From Syngnathus acus (lineage: Eukaryota; Chordata; Actinopteri; Syngnathiformes; Syngnathidae), in contig NC_051092.1 of the NCBI RefSeq assembly GCF_901709675.1, forward strand, positions 686,491 through 750,490: 64,000 bases of DNA. The letters are read 5' to 3'. The translations under genes and the position numbers were made by a program. Under the pieces are notes generated by a model that saw nothing but the letters and a program-made list of their open reading frames with translations, did not search any database and was not told the DNA's origin. Shown here in pieces: positions 1 to 13,268 of the stretch. Each line of letters starts with the position of its first letter. Position 1 is the stretch's first letter.

Positions 1-2487
1 GAGGCCAGTAATGACGGCGTGGAGGACAGGAAGGCCAAGAAGATGGCGGCGGCCGGCGGGAAAACGGACAAAACCACCCCGAAGGGAGCGAAGCCCGGCC
101 GGCCCACGCTGCCTGCCGGTCCCTCCGTGCCGCTCTCTTACAACCCGCGAGCTGGTTCTCCCTCGCCGGGCTCTGCGGCGGCCCCAAAGAACGGCCAACC
201 CAAAACCCCCTCTCTGGTGGACCCCTCCTCCAGCCCCCTGGCCAAAGACAAGAAGAAAAAAGACAAGAAGAGGCGGGAGGGCGACAGCCCCAAGGGGCCG
301 CCGCGGCTGGAGGAGGGCTACGCCGAGGCGGGCGATGCCCTTCTCAACGGCTCCTCTGAAGTTCAGCAGAGCCGACTGGCCAGCATCAAGGCGGCGGCCG
401 ACAAAGTCTACAGCTTCTCGGATAGCGCGCCTAGCCCCTCCCTGGGTGGCGGCGGTGGCAGGGCGGAGGGCGCCGTGGGGCAGAACGGCACCGACGGCAT
501 GTCGCTCCAAACCAGCAGCCCCGCCTACTCGGACATCTCTGACGAGGGCGAGGACGGCGAAGGAAAGGCGGAGGGCGTCAAGGTGAAAACGGAGCCTGAC
601 TCCAAGAAGGCCCTGTATCCCCCTCAAGCGCCGCCCGCCAAGGAAGCCCCCTACTACCCCACCTACGACGCCTACTACCCAACGGCCTACGCTGGCGCCA
701 GCCCCGCCTCTACCGCCGCACCCAAGAAGGAGGAAGAACCGGAGGTGACCGAGGGGGTCAAGGTGAAAGTGGAGCCTCCGGAGGACAGGAAGTCTGAGGC
801 CGGACCCCCGCAGCCGTCGGTCATCCAGCAGCGCCCCAACGTGTACGCCCCCCCGCCCCTCTACTACAACCAGTACTACGGCCAGCCCTACTCGTACTCG
901 CCCGACCAGGCCTACCACGCCCACCTGCTGGCCTCCAGCCCCGCCTACCGGCAGCAGTGCGAGGAGCGCCAGCGGCTGGCCGACAAGAAGGCGGAGGGCA
1001 AAGCCTCGGCCGGCCCGCCCACCCTGACGCCGGCCCCCGCCCTCGCTGAGCTGGCCAAAGGCAAGCCCAAGGAGGCGGCGGGGCCCGAGCCAGCCAAGTC
1101 CGTCATCATGGTGAAGGGCGACGACCCCAAGGTTGCCGCCGCCCCCCCTGAGGGGCTGAAGATGAAGCTGAGCGAGGCAGGCCATCAAGCCAAAGAAGAG
1201 GCTACCGCTGCCGCCATGTGGTACAGACAGGTATGACCGCCTTGCTTGCCAAAGTTTGGAAATAGGTACAACTGCTCACACCTGACAAAAAGCTTCACTC
1301 TCAAACCAATCGTCAATACAAGTGCCATTTGTCGCTCTCCTTTTGGCAGGAACCCGACGCCCGCCTGTGGCCCTACGTGTACCCCAACAAGTACTCGGAT
1401 GCCCCCAAAGCGCAGGAGGACGAACGCGAGCGCGACAGGAAGTCAAAGGAGGACCGTCCGCGGCCAAAGGAGGCGTCGTACAAAGACGAGGCCAAGGAGG
1501 GGACGGAGGGCCGGGCGCCGCTGCCTTCAGAGGAACAACAGCAGCAGCAGCAGCAGCGTGTGGCGGCCAAGGAGGCGCGGCCCCCCCACGTCCAGTTTGC
1601 AGCCCCCCTGGCGCAGCACCAAGGCTACATGCCCTACATGCACGGACCCTACGCCTACGGACAGGCCTACGAGCCCGGCCACCCCGGCTACCGGGGCGTG
1701 CCCTCCGTCATGATGCAGAATTACCCCGGTAAGACAAAAAACCAACCAATACAAGAAAGAAGGAAAAGGCAGAAAAGAAATGAGATGCGCGCCCGCGTGT
1801 GCTTCCTCAGGCTCCTACCTGGCCGCCGGTTACTCCTTCTCGTCGTACGCTGGCAAGGCGGCGGCCGAGGAGGGCGGCGAGAAAGCGGCGCGTTCCAGCC
1901 CCACGGTGAAGGCGACGGGCGGCGAAGCTAAAGCGCTGGAGCTCCTGCAGCAGCACGCCAGCCACTACAAGAGCAAGTCGCCCACCGCCGACAAGACGCC
2001 GGCGCATGAGCGAGAACGCGAGCGAGACGGCGAGCGGCCGCGCTCGTCGCCGGCCCAGCGCGCGCCGCCTTCGCACCACCACCACCACCACCACCTGGCC
2101 TACCCGCTCCTCGCCGGACAGTATGACCTGGCCTATGCCTCAGGTGACAACTCAACTTTGCCACTGCATTTTCCTTTTTTTTAGCTTGCACCTAGCACCC
2201 CTTTATTCCTTGCTTTGTTTCCTCATCTGACCTTTTCCTTCTTTCCTTCGTTGCTTTCGTCCTTCCTTGCTTGCTTCCTTCCTTCCATTGCTTCCTCTTT
2301 CTCCGCTTCCCTCCTGGTTTCCTCATTGCCAGTAGATGTCCACTTTCATGTTGTCAGCTGAGCTTGTCCAGCAAAATTGTGACGGCGTGCGTGCGTGTGC
2401 GTGCGTGCGTCAGGTTTGTCGTCACCGGCCATGGTGGCCAGCCAGCAGGCGTCGGCGCCGTCCATGTACCCGCCCCCGAGGAGGTGA
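1..2487 (+). CDS. znf609: ZNF609-type zinc finger protein, 3' portion
   Basis: C-terminal part of a large vertebrate nuclear regulator of the ZNF608/ZNF609 family; the 5' exons, including the zinc finger, lie outside the window. Four exons are visible: 1-1230 (frame 1, open at the left edge), 1350-1728, 1811-2143 and 2414-2487, each bounded by AG/GT sites and joining in frame. The protein is low-complexity: lysine-rich stretches, SPAYSDISDEGEDG, two KVK(T/V)EP motifs resembling sumoylation consensus, tyrosine/proline-rich segments such as YAPPPLYYNQYYGQPYSY, a seven-glutamine run in exon 2, a seven-histidine run in exon 3, and the family-type ending SMYPPPRR followed by TGA. Assignment to znf609 rather than znf608 rests partly on pclaf lying in the same window, as the two genes are close in human. 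Known role of the family: chromatin and transcription regulation with cohesin/Integrator partners. Confidence 0.85.
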
Positions 2488-3754
2488 GAAAAGGCTCGCG
2501 GCCGCCCGAACGTGACCAGATCACGCACGGACGCTGCCGCCGCAACGCCGGAGGGGAGGCGGGCGGCCGCTAGCCCCGCCCCCCTCGACAGCCTGACGCT
2601 CAAGGATGGAACTTCTTCATCTCAGTCGCCGTTTGTCCTGAAGACCACAAGAAGAAACGCCGTGGTACAGAATGGCGGCAGGCGGGCAGGTATCCTCCCT
2701 CCCTCCCTTGCTCCCTCCCTCCCTCCCTCCCACCCCCTCAGTGTCTTGCTGTACTGTAGCGTGCGTGCCGTGCGCATGCGTGTAAATAATGTACAGAGGA
2801 ATCATTTTTAAGAGGTTGGATGCGGTTTTGTTTCCTACTCTTCTTTTTTTCTCTCTGTTGTTTTTCTACTCCTGTTGCTCATATTAAAAACATGTAGCTG
2901 GACCAACCACGCCCGAGCCCCGCCTCCTAATTGACCTGTGCTGTGATGTCACCAGCAAGCGCTCAAAAAAGCTGTTGCCTACCTCTTAGTCAAATGCCTC
3001 AGGGGTAGGGTTTGAAGCTAGAATTCAAAAAAAGATCAAATCATTTTGAACGGTGACAATTGTGATTAGTGTCTGTGTTGTCTACGGTTCATTTATTCCA
3101 GACAGTTGATAAGAATCAAAGGCTTCCATTTGATACCATAGAAAATGCATGGCCACTCATGGAAGTTTGGGGTCGTAATACAAAAAGTACAATTTCTTAA
3201 AAAGTATAAAAGGTACATTTAAATGCCCTGATGTCACAAGCATGTTTTTTGAGGACTACCTGGAATATGAAAAGATACATTTTTATGAAGATATTTAAAA
3301 AAAAAAACACACTTATGCATCACAACCACATCCTGATAGCATCATGAAGTCCTGGACTGGCCACACGGGGGCGACAAAGGCGCTACCAAGTGTCATCCAA
3401 TTATCGCAATGGGATTAGTACGAGAGTAATCCGATTACACTGCAGCTCACTCTGCGGTCAGAGGTAAAAGGTCATCGTTGCAATTTCTGCTTCCTGTGGG
3501 TACTCATGTCTTCATGTTCTCATCTTTCATGTTCTCATGTTTCTTCCTCAGGTCATCTTTGCTCAGGCTCCACCATCGCTTGCGTGTTTCTTCTCACGCC
3601 CTCATCTCTTTTCATCCTCACCTCTCATCCTTTCTGTTAGCTACGCCGCGTTCCCCAGCTAGCCCGTTTGCAGGAAGCAAGCGTGCCGTTTTACTCCCAA
3701 GAGCAGCATCAGTTTCCTGTGCTTGAACCTCTGACTGTACTTGCAGTGCTAGGG
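2488..3754. other. znf609 3' UTR and intergenic spacer
   Basis: No coding region recognised. Pyrimidine-rich CCTC/CCTT runs lie at about 2695-2730. A candidate polyadenylation signal ATTAAA at 2883-2888 could end the znf609 transcript about 400 bases after its stop codon. The remainder up to the convergent prr5l stop codon is AT-richer spacer in which I see no structured feature. Confidence 0.4.
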
Positions 3755-5909
3755 TTAGTCCTTGACGTTAGGTTGACTACCAAAGTGTCCGGCGTCAGCG
3801 GGCCGAGTCGGCGAGCCGGCGCCGTCGGGCACCTCGTTGGCGCAACTCATCCTGCCGCTGAGCAGGCGCGCGTCAGAATGCGCATTGGCCACCGTGTGGC
3901 GCCGCATGCCGCCCACTTTCTCCAGGTAGGCCTCGCCCTCGTGCTCCACCAGGGGTGCCAAAGAAGAGCAGATGTCAGGCTGGGAGCCGTCACCTATAAA
4001 CCACGGCAGACCGCCGTCCCCCCAGCACTCTGAACGCAAACAAGAAAAATAGCAGAAGCAACCTCAGCTTAGTAAGAAGTACAACCCCAACAGGCCTTTC
4101 GAAAGAGCCACGATTGAAAGACAACAAATTCATCGAATAGATTTGCTCAAGTCCAAGCGCTCAAAAAGATCCAGAACCTCATTGAGAAGACGCTATTCTA
4201 AGGACCTGACTAGCGAGTGCTGGACAGGAAGTGTTGAAAATAAAACAGAGTAAGCAGCATTAAGGCTTTAATCTCCGGCATGATCCTCTTGAGTTTATTT
4301 GTGTTCTTCGCCTCCAGGAATGAACACAAACACATTCCTGGCGGGCTGGCCTTGTACTTTGCATTGAGGGCCCCACTTGTAGTAAAGGCTCAATCTTCAG
4401 TGTGGCTTGGAGCAATAGTCTGAATCACTGTTGGTGAGCGTGCTAATCCGCTCACTAGCCACAAAAGTGTTTGACCTGCAATCACACAACACACCTGAAG
4501 GGTGAAGGTCGGCGGCGGCGGCAGGGACGACATCGCTGAGGTACGGTGACACTACCATGGCCGCCAGACGCTCGAGATGACGGTAACGCGAGCTGGACGC
4601 TGCGCCGCACTCTCGCACCCCCTGCGGGACGCTTCCGGAAAGTCGACATTACGGTCACACCCCGCGATGTCATAGCGCTGGCGAAATGCTAACTTCCTGT
4701 CTATGACGTTTTTCATTGTAGGTTCGCATTCAATCATGAAAACTGATGACCTGCAGCACCAGCAGCATGTGCGTGACGGCGGGCGGCACACCGCCCGCGC
4801 TTTGCAGACTGTCCTCCAGAGGGAGCTTCAGCAGTACCAAGTCTCGGAAGGCCAACAGTGTCATCTGTCGTACAGACAGCTCCTGACCCTGAGGGCGTGC
4901 AATGAATTAGCAAGCGCTAAGCGAGTGCAGCCCACGTGCGATGTCGTCACCTGTAGAGGGTAGAAGATGGCCTGCAGCGTGGGCAGCGTCTCCGTGAAAA
5001 AGCACCGCCATGCCTCGGCCAGCGCCGCCAGCTGCTCTCCACCTGGGAGGAGAGGGAAAGGGCGGGGTATGCTTGCGGTTACCGTGGCAACAGCTGACAT
5101 TCCAACTCCTCCTCCTCCTCACCAGAGATGAAGATGCGCTCCAGAAGCTCTGTTAAGCCGCCCGTCAGCAGACGATTCTGAAGACGCAAAGGCGCAACGT
5201 GTCAACTTCATTACCTGTTGTGGGCACACCGACCAAAACGCACCTGCAAGTAGTCTGTGACGAAGGAGCCCATCTCGCTCTTCAGCAGCCACCTGGTGGA
5301 CAACAAACATGGCCGCCACACGTCAGGCAAACAGAGCCGCCAGGAAGACCACAAAGTGGAGTAAGACCGGCATGCAGGCAGGACGCGGATGATGACGTCA
5401 CCTGATGCTCTCGTTCAGTGTGTAGAGCTCGTTGGGCTGCAGAGCTCCGCCCCTGAAGACTTTCATCACTGCCGATTGGACGCTGAGGACACGAGAGGAG
5501 GAGCGGCAGCATTTTGGACGATGATCATGAAGATGGGGAGCTAGCCCGCTAGCATTGGCGTGCGCACACATCGAGTGTGACAGGATGTGAGGCGGCAGTT
5601 TAACACGGCCACATCCTCTAAACATCTTGTTGCGGCTGATGCGACCAGGAAACGTACGCACACATATACACATGCGCACACACGCAAGATGAAGCTTGTG
5701 AGCAGGAAACATACACTTCCTGATTCAAGACACACACACACACACACTCACACACTCAGGGAAGAGTTCTGAAAAGTGCCCGTGTACCTGTTCCAGATGG
5801 TGCTGTTGCATGCTTGCAGTGTATTGGGTGCAGCATGGAAGCGGGTCAGGTCGGACAGAACTGGAGAACTCATGAAGCGGGGCCTGGAGCGCCGAAAAGA
5901 TCCCATCAT
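3755..5909 (-). CDS. prr5l: Proline-rich protein 5-like (Protor-2), mTORC2 component
   Basis: PRR5L binds mTOR complex 2 through RICTOR and modulates AKT and PKC signalling (established for the family). Recognised by peptides in family order on the minus strand: RPRFMSSPVLSDLTRF near the N-terminus (about 5790-5909), GGALQPNELYTLNESIR (about 5400-5480), LLKSEMGSFVTDYLQ (about 5245-5290), FFTETLPTLQAIFYPLQ (about 4955-5043), SVRQMTLLAFRDLVLLK (about 4755-4895), RLAAMVVSPYLSDV (4495-4621), and the last exon 3755-4029 with LVEHEGEAYLEKVG and RRHTVANAHSD. I chose the ATG at 5909 because it gives MMGSFRRSRPRF, matching the family start. The FFTETLPTLQ wording and the EHEGEAYLEK/RRHTVANAHSD segment favour PRR5L over PRR5. 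The protein ends FGSQPNVKD, somewhat earlier than mammalian PRR5L. It lies two genes from commd9; PRR5L and COMMD9 are also neighbours in human. Confidence 0.87.
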
Positions 5910-6168
5910 GCACCTTAGTCACACGCACACACACACACACACATACATACAAAGATAATCAAATCTCACCCTTCCGAAAAAGCAAACTCTTACTTTGACA
6001 CATAGATGCGACTTATGAGACATCCTGCCATGTCACCACACACACACACACACACACACACACAAAGCTGTGGAACTCGGCAGGAGCAGTGTGTGGTAAC
6101 CACGGCAACCTGGATCCCGACGATGTCCCCTTATGCCCGCAGGATGGAAAAAAAAAAAAAAAAAAAAG
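5728..6168. repeat. Cluster of CA microsatellites and an A tract
   Basis: Three (CA)n tracts (about 5728-5755, 5921-5943 and 6037-6064) and a run of about 18 A at 6149-6166 occur within 450 bases, in the first coding intron and upstream region of prr5l. They are ordinary simple repeats, with no coding content. Confidence 0.85.
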
Positions 6169-6449
6169 TCAAGCGTCCTCGGTCGGCTCTCGATGCCACT
6201 TCATCAGCTAGCCAACAATCAACCCGCGCAGTGATGAAGCACCTTTCTTCTTTTCTCTTCTCGGAGAAAATAAACAAAACAGAAGCAACGCGACCCTTGC
6301 AAACAAGACTCGACTTAAAGCCACCGAGTGACACGTGACAAGTCACCAATCGTTCACTTGACAAAATGACGGACAAGTACGCGCACGCGCGTCTCGCAAC
6401 ATCGACGTGGATGTCTCCGTGCGCGCGCTCTTTGCGTTTTTGAACTCAC

Positions 6450-6500
6450 CTCGGCTCTCACTTGATTGTCGGGAGTTAACAAAAGGAGTGTCAGATCAGA
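6450..6500 (-). other. prr5l: Probable non-coding first exon of prr5l
   Basis: On the minus strand GAGAGCCGAG is followed by a near-perfect donor gtgagt (6444-6449), with no open frame worth keeping. It sits about 540 bases upstream of the prr5l start codon in the correct orientation, so a 5' UTR exon ending at 6450 is likely. Its 5' limit is not visible; 6500 is a guess. Confidence 0.4.
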
Positions 6501-7417
6501 TGGCGTCAAAAGCAGTCTTAACGCCCCGCTGTCTCGAGACCTCCGTCGAGCTTGTCAAACTTTTTGTTGTGTAAAAAGTTTCAACGTTTGCATAGTGTTG
6601 CGCTTGCTTTCTCCTCGTGGATTCCCTCGCACCAAGTAGTGTTGGCTCGTGAGTGAACGATTCGTTCAAAAGAACGGATTCTGTTTCAGTGAACGAGAGT
6701 GAATGAATCACTTCCTAAAGTGATTCGTTCTTTTTTCAGTTCATATGATTTCAACCAGTAGGTGTCGGTAATGCGCATTGAAGCTGGTGCCACCTCGCCG
6801 TAAAACAAAACGAAGAAGAAAATGACGTCACTTCTCGTTCACGAACGAGTCGAATTGCATTTCCCGTTCACTAACTGAACGGATCTGTGAGTGAACGGCT
6901 CAGTGAGTGAGTGATTTGCATTTTCAGTTCATCGCGAGAACGGATCATTGAGGAAACGAGTCCTGACTTTCCCGTTCGCGAACGAGTCAACGAGTGAACT
7001 GCCTTCCTTCCCCCCGTGCGTGCATCAACGGATCAGTCAGTGAATGTGTTGCATCTCCTGGCGTGAACTATGTAAGCCAGAATGTCGATTTACGATTTGC
7101 CAAGCAAAGAAAGAACCACTCCGTGAACCGCCACTTCTTTTATGCGCGTTTTCACATTAGATTGCTGGTTTGAAATTTACTTTTATTATTATTATTATTA
7201 TTATTGTTATCTTAACGAACATTAAAACCTGTTAAAACTTGTCTGGTGTTTTATTCCTTTTTATTTTTTTGGGCATGAAAACAAAAATCTGACATTTGGT
7301 TAACTGCTTTATATGACAATATGTATGTGTTTTACGTTGTGTAATATGTGTTGATGTCCCCCACAATAAAGAGCAAGTAGTCATATACACATTCTTGACA
7401 CGTACAATGCATAAAGT

Positions 7418-7845
7418 TATTAGGTACACCTGAAAATGGTGGTGTACCAAATGGAGTGTCCGTGTGACGTCACAGATCAACCAGCCAACCAGGAGGTGGG
7501 GGTGAGGGCGGGTGTGGCACTTTTCACTTTCAGTTCAGCTTTGGCCATGATTTTTCCCTATGGAATGGCCTGTTATTAGGTACACTTGAAAATTGCGGCG
7601 TACCTAATGGAGTGTCCGTGTGACGTCACGGATCAAACAGCCAATCAGAAAGTGGGGGTGAGGGCGGGTGTGGCACTTTTCACTTTCACTTAAGCTTTGG
7701 CCATGATTTTTCCCTAATGAACTGGCCTGTTATTAGGTACACTTGAAAATGGCGGTGTACCTAATGGAGTGTCCAAGTGATGTCACAGATCAAGCAGCCA
7801 ATCAGAAAGTGGGGGTGAGGGCGGGTGTGGCATTTTTCAGTTAAT
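7418..7845. repeat. Three tandem units of about 156 bp
   Basis: Units begin at 7418, 7573 and 7730, each with TTATTAGGTACACYTGAAAA and continuing through a GGTGTACC...ATGGAGTGTCC segment, a GTGACGTCAC-like site, GTGGGGGTGAGGGCGGGTGTG and a TTGGCCATGATTTTTCCCTA segment. The third unit is truncated in its last 40 bases. The TTATTAGGTACAC start is of a kind often seen in dispersed fish repeats. Confidence 0.85.
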
Positions 7846-7846
7846 C

Positions 7847-8755
7847 CAGGGGTGTCGACCTCCAGTCCTCGAGGGGCCGCGTTCCAATATGTTTTCCAAG
7901 TGACCCTCGTTAAGCGCACCTGCGTGAAAACTTTTAGCTCCTTTCACGTTCTGCAGGAGCTAAAACTTTTCCCGCAGGTGCGCTTAACGAGGGAATCACA
8001 CGGACACTCCATTAGGTACACCGCCATTTTCAAGTGTACCTAATAACAGGCCACTTTATTAGGGAAATATCATGGTCAAAGGTCACAGGTGTCAAGCGCT
8101 AGTCCTCGGGGCCGCATTCCAACATGTTTTCCAAGAGTCCCTCGTTAAGTGCACCTGCGTGAAAAGTTTTTGGTCATTTTCACGTTCTACAGGAGCTAAA
8201 ACTTTTCCCGCAGGTGCACTTAACGAGGGAATCACACGGACACTCCATTAGGTACACCGCCATTTTCAAGTGTACCTAATAACAGGCCACTTTATTAGGG
8301 AAATATCATGGTCAAAGGTCAGGTGTCAAGCTCTAGTCCTCGTGGCCGCGTTCCAACATGTTTTCCAAGTGACCCTCGTTAAGCGCACCTGCGTGAAAAC
8401 TTTTAGCTCCTTTCACGTTCCGCAGGAGCTAAAACTTTTCACGCAGGTGCACTTAACGAGGGAATCACAGACACTCCATTAGGTACACCGCCATTTTCAA
8501 GTGTACCTAATAACAGGCCACTTTATTAGGGAAATATCATGGTCGAAGGTCACACGTGTCCAGCTCTAGTCCTCGGGGCCGCGTTCCAACATGTTTTCCA
8601 AGTGACCCTCGTTAAGCGCACCTGCGTGAAAAGTTTTAGCTCCTTTCACGTTCTGCAGGAGCTAAAACTTTTCACGCAGGTGCACTTAACGAGGGAATCA
8701 CACAGACACTCCATTAGGTACACCGCCATTTTCAAGTGTACCTAATAACAAGCCA
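7847..8755. repeat. Four tandem units of about 235 bp, each with a long hairpin
   Basis: Units start near 7847, 8087, 8321 and 8554 with GTCCTCGNGGCCGC. Each contains a near-perfect palindrome of about 90 bases: CCTCGTTAAGCGCACCTGCG then AAAACTTTTAGCTCC, a short centre, and the complementary arm ending CTTAACGAGG (about 7908-7995, 8140-8229, 8372-8461, 8607-8696). Each unit then carries ACACTCCATTAGGTACACCG, the reverse complement of part of the 156-bp unit to the left, so the two arrays face each other. Confidence 0.85.
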
Positions 8756-9060
8756 CTTTATTATCTTGGAAAACATATTGGAACGCGGTCCGGAGGACTG
8801 GAGCTTGACGCCTGTGACCTTTGACCATGATCGGGACCATGAACGGGAAATGCAATTCACGACTCGTTCGCGAATGGGAAGTGACGTCATTTTCTTCTTT
8901 GTTTTGTTTTACGGCGAGGTGGCACCAGCTTCAATGCGCATTACCGACACCTACTGGTTGAAGTCATATGAACTGAAAAAAGAACGAATCACTTTGGGAA
9001 GTGATTCGTTCACTCTCGTTCACTGAAATAATTCGTTGAACGACTCGTTTGAACGACTCT

Positions 9061-10552
9061 TTTGAGTGAACTGATTCTAAAGATTCAGTTTACTTAAAAG
9101 AACTGGAATGCACATCACGAGCACCAAGGTGTTGGCGGGAGCACAAGCTCAAGTTGCTGCGCGCTGACACTTCCGCCCTAAATATTCAGAATAAGAGCTC
9201 AGCTGGCTTTGCTCAAGCTATTTCCCTCCAAATGGACTTTTTACTTTTATTTGCTTGAAAACCATAGATCTACTCCATGACTCGCAAACTACCTTGATGT
9301 ATTTTACGATGATATGCTTGAAAAACAGATCTACTCGATTACTGGCGAATAAATGATCCTGCCATGATCTGAGTAAATTCAGTCGGCTGACAGGTTCCTT
9401 CTTGCCCACTCACCCACCCGCACATTCAGTCACGGACACGAGATGACGTTGTTTGTGATGTCAACACATTTCGCTTTTTCTGTTGTCAGTGTCAACACGT
9501 CTTAGAGTAGGCTGCTTGCTCAGGCGTCATGCCAAGCAATGACTTACTTCCTGTATGTGTCTTCGGCAACTTGACTCGCATGCGCTCGCTCGCTCGCTCC
9601 TTCCACTTGATGGAACCATCTGCGTGTGCGCTCCCGAGTGCATGATGTGAGCCAACAAATCATTTAATCCAATCGACGGACGTGACTTCCTGTTGCAAGA
9701 TGCAAATTAGATTGCTGACAGCATACAAAGCAACTTTGTTGAAGTCTCAGACGAACCGAGCACTCGGCCGACTCTTCGTCCCTGGCTGGCTGCACTCTTT
9801 TATCAGAATATTCATCAAATGACCAACGAATCCTCAGTCAGCCCAAATCACGTTAAGTCCAGCCTGCACTCAGCTATAACTATACGTTAAAATGTATTTG
9901 AATGTGTAGGTAGGGCTTGTAAATTCTATTGTGATTTCTGGATTTAATTAATTATGCGGTGGAGGTCAGTCACGTGGTTCGCCACAGCCGCTGTAAGAGC
10001 TAGAACGCCCTCTGGCGATGGTGCCCCTTACAGGGTAGAGCTCCCCCCTCTGGATGTACGTACACACGACAGCTCAACTTTTCTTCACATTGTGAGTCAG
10101 GAAACGCGTCTTGTCAACATCCAACTTTGCCTTGTCAGATTCAGAGCGATGCAGAAAAGGTAAGCAACTTGGCTAGTTGTTTTTAATGGCTTTCAATAGT
10201 GGTTGTTGACTATTTGTGTTTCCTAAAATGAAGTTCCTTCCAGATCAGAACAAGACACAAAAAAAGCATCTGGCAGTGACTTTAAGCGCGAGTCGATCTA
10301 ATGCCGCTACGTCATATAGAACCTTTTGTTAATAATATTAAACTTTTTTCTGGCATGGTAGCAACATGCTCCCTCGTGAACAGGTTACAGCGAAAAACAA
10401 CACGAGCACATAGACAAAAGATTTGATTTTTTTAACATTGAGAAAAGACTCAGTTGAACTTTATACACGTTATAAATAAGTCAAAGTTGCTTGTGTTGGC
10501 TGTTTTTGTTTTATTAGTAGAAGAAGGGTCGGGGAGGGGCAAGGGTAGAGAT
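9061..10552. other. Intergenic region between repeat element and rps17
   Basis: No gene recognised. The segment 9950-10165 is GC-richer than its flanks and ends in AAAAG followed by a good splice donor (GTAAGC, from about 10160); it could be an exon of an unidentified transcript. A candidate rps17 polyadenylation signal (AATAAA on the minus strand) is at about 10509-10514. Confidence 0.35.
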
Positions 10553-12734
<2,182 letters not shown>

Positions 12735-12776
12735 GTTGGCTCGGCCTGGTAGAAGAGGACACGTCACTTCCGGTAA
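12735..12776 (-). promoter_or_regulatory. rps17: rps17 5' TOP tract and ETS/CRE-like promoter
   Basis: Reading the minus strand, ACCGGAAGTGACGTG (an ETS site joined to a CRE-like half) is followed at once by a pyrimidine tract CCTCTTCT (12751-12758) and about 20 bases later the ATG. Transcription is expected to start at the C of the tract, giving a 5' TOP mRNA whose translation responds to mTOR, as established for ribosomal protein genes. Confidence 0.7.
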
Positions 12777-13268
12777 GCTCCGATATCCGCAAACGGATGT
12801 ACAGACATAATTCTGACGGAGCTGCTGATATTGCGCCGCCTTTGGTAGGAGGCCACAAGGACAACGGCTTCTAAAGACAAGACCACTGGAAGGTATGGAT
12901 GGATTGAGGATAACAAGTATAAAAGAAGAATACATTTAAGAATATTGTGCAATAATAGAGATATGTTACTCAATTCAAGTCAATTTGATCTATAGTGCTT
13001 TTTAAACAAGCACCACTAAAGTACTGCAGTACAAATAGCACAAAGACAGTTAAAAAAAAGACTCCTTTATTTGCCCCACACAGGGAAATTCCAGGGCAAT
13101 AAATTAAAGACGTAAAACAGTAAAATAATATATTGAGTCTCAGAAATGGTAAAAAAAAGGTGTTGTGTTATGACAGTTTAAGACCAGGTAGGGGCAGTCG
13201 CGCACAAAGGCGGCGAGTCTGCTTACACGAAGAAAAAGCAAAGCGGTACCTGTCACGTGACTGCCAAT

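Larger units (their letters stand above)
6655..9060. mobile_element. Unclassified inverted-repeat element with internal palindromic arrays
   Basis: About 200 bases at 6665-6870 reappear as a reverse complement at 8840-9040 with only scattered mismatches; a shared diagnostic stretch is TAATGCGCATTGAAGCTGG (left) and its complement on the right. Both arms are full of GAACGA/TCGTTC motifs. Between them lie an AT-rich segment (7140-7415), a three-unit direct repeat (7418-7845), a four-unit repeat (7847-8755) and an inverted partial copy of the latter unit (8760-8830). I see no transposase or reverse transcriptase reading frame, so if it is a transposon it is non-autonomous. The exact ends and any target-site duplication could not be fixed. 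Confidence 0.6.

Noticed and set aside
4310-4345. Small perfect hairpin CCAGGAATG/CATTCCTGG in a prr5l intron
   Set aside because: A 9-bp stem with a 10-base loop is too short for a microRNA precursor and is likely in any sequence of this length.
4397-4490. Possible extra prr5l exon between the exon at 4495-4621 and the last exon
   Set aside because: Direct splicing 4495 to 4029 keeps frame (…HPSG/E-C-W-G…), and the extra frame shows no family similarity.
7825-8745. Repeated short proteins of the form FQVTLVKRTCVK...SSFHV
   Set aside because: They arise because the 235-bp repeat happens to be open in one frame; the repeated 'protein' is the hairpin sequence translated.
7418-8830. CRISPR array or satellite origin for the regularly spaced hairpins
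   Set aside because: Context is a eukaryotic intergenic region, units are about 235 bp with no short unique spacers, and no associated genes exist.
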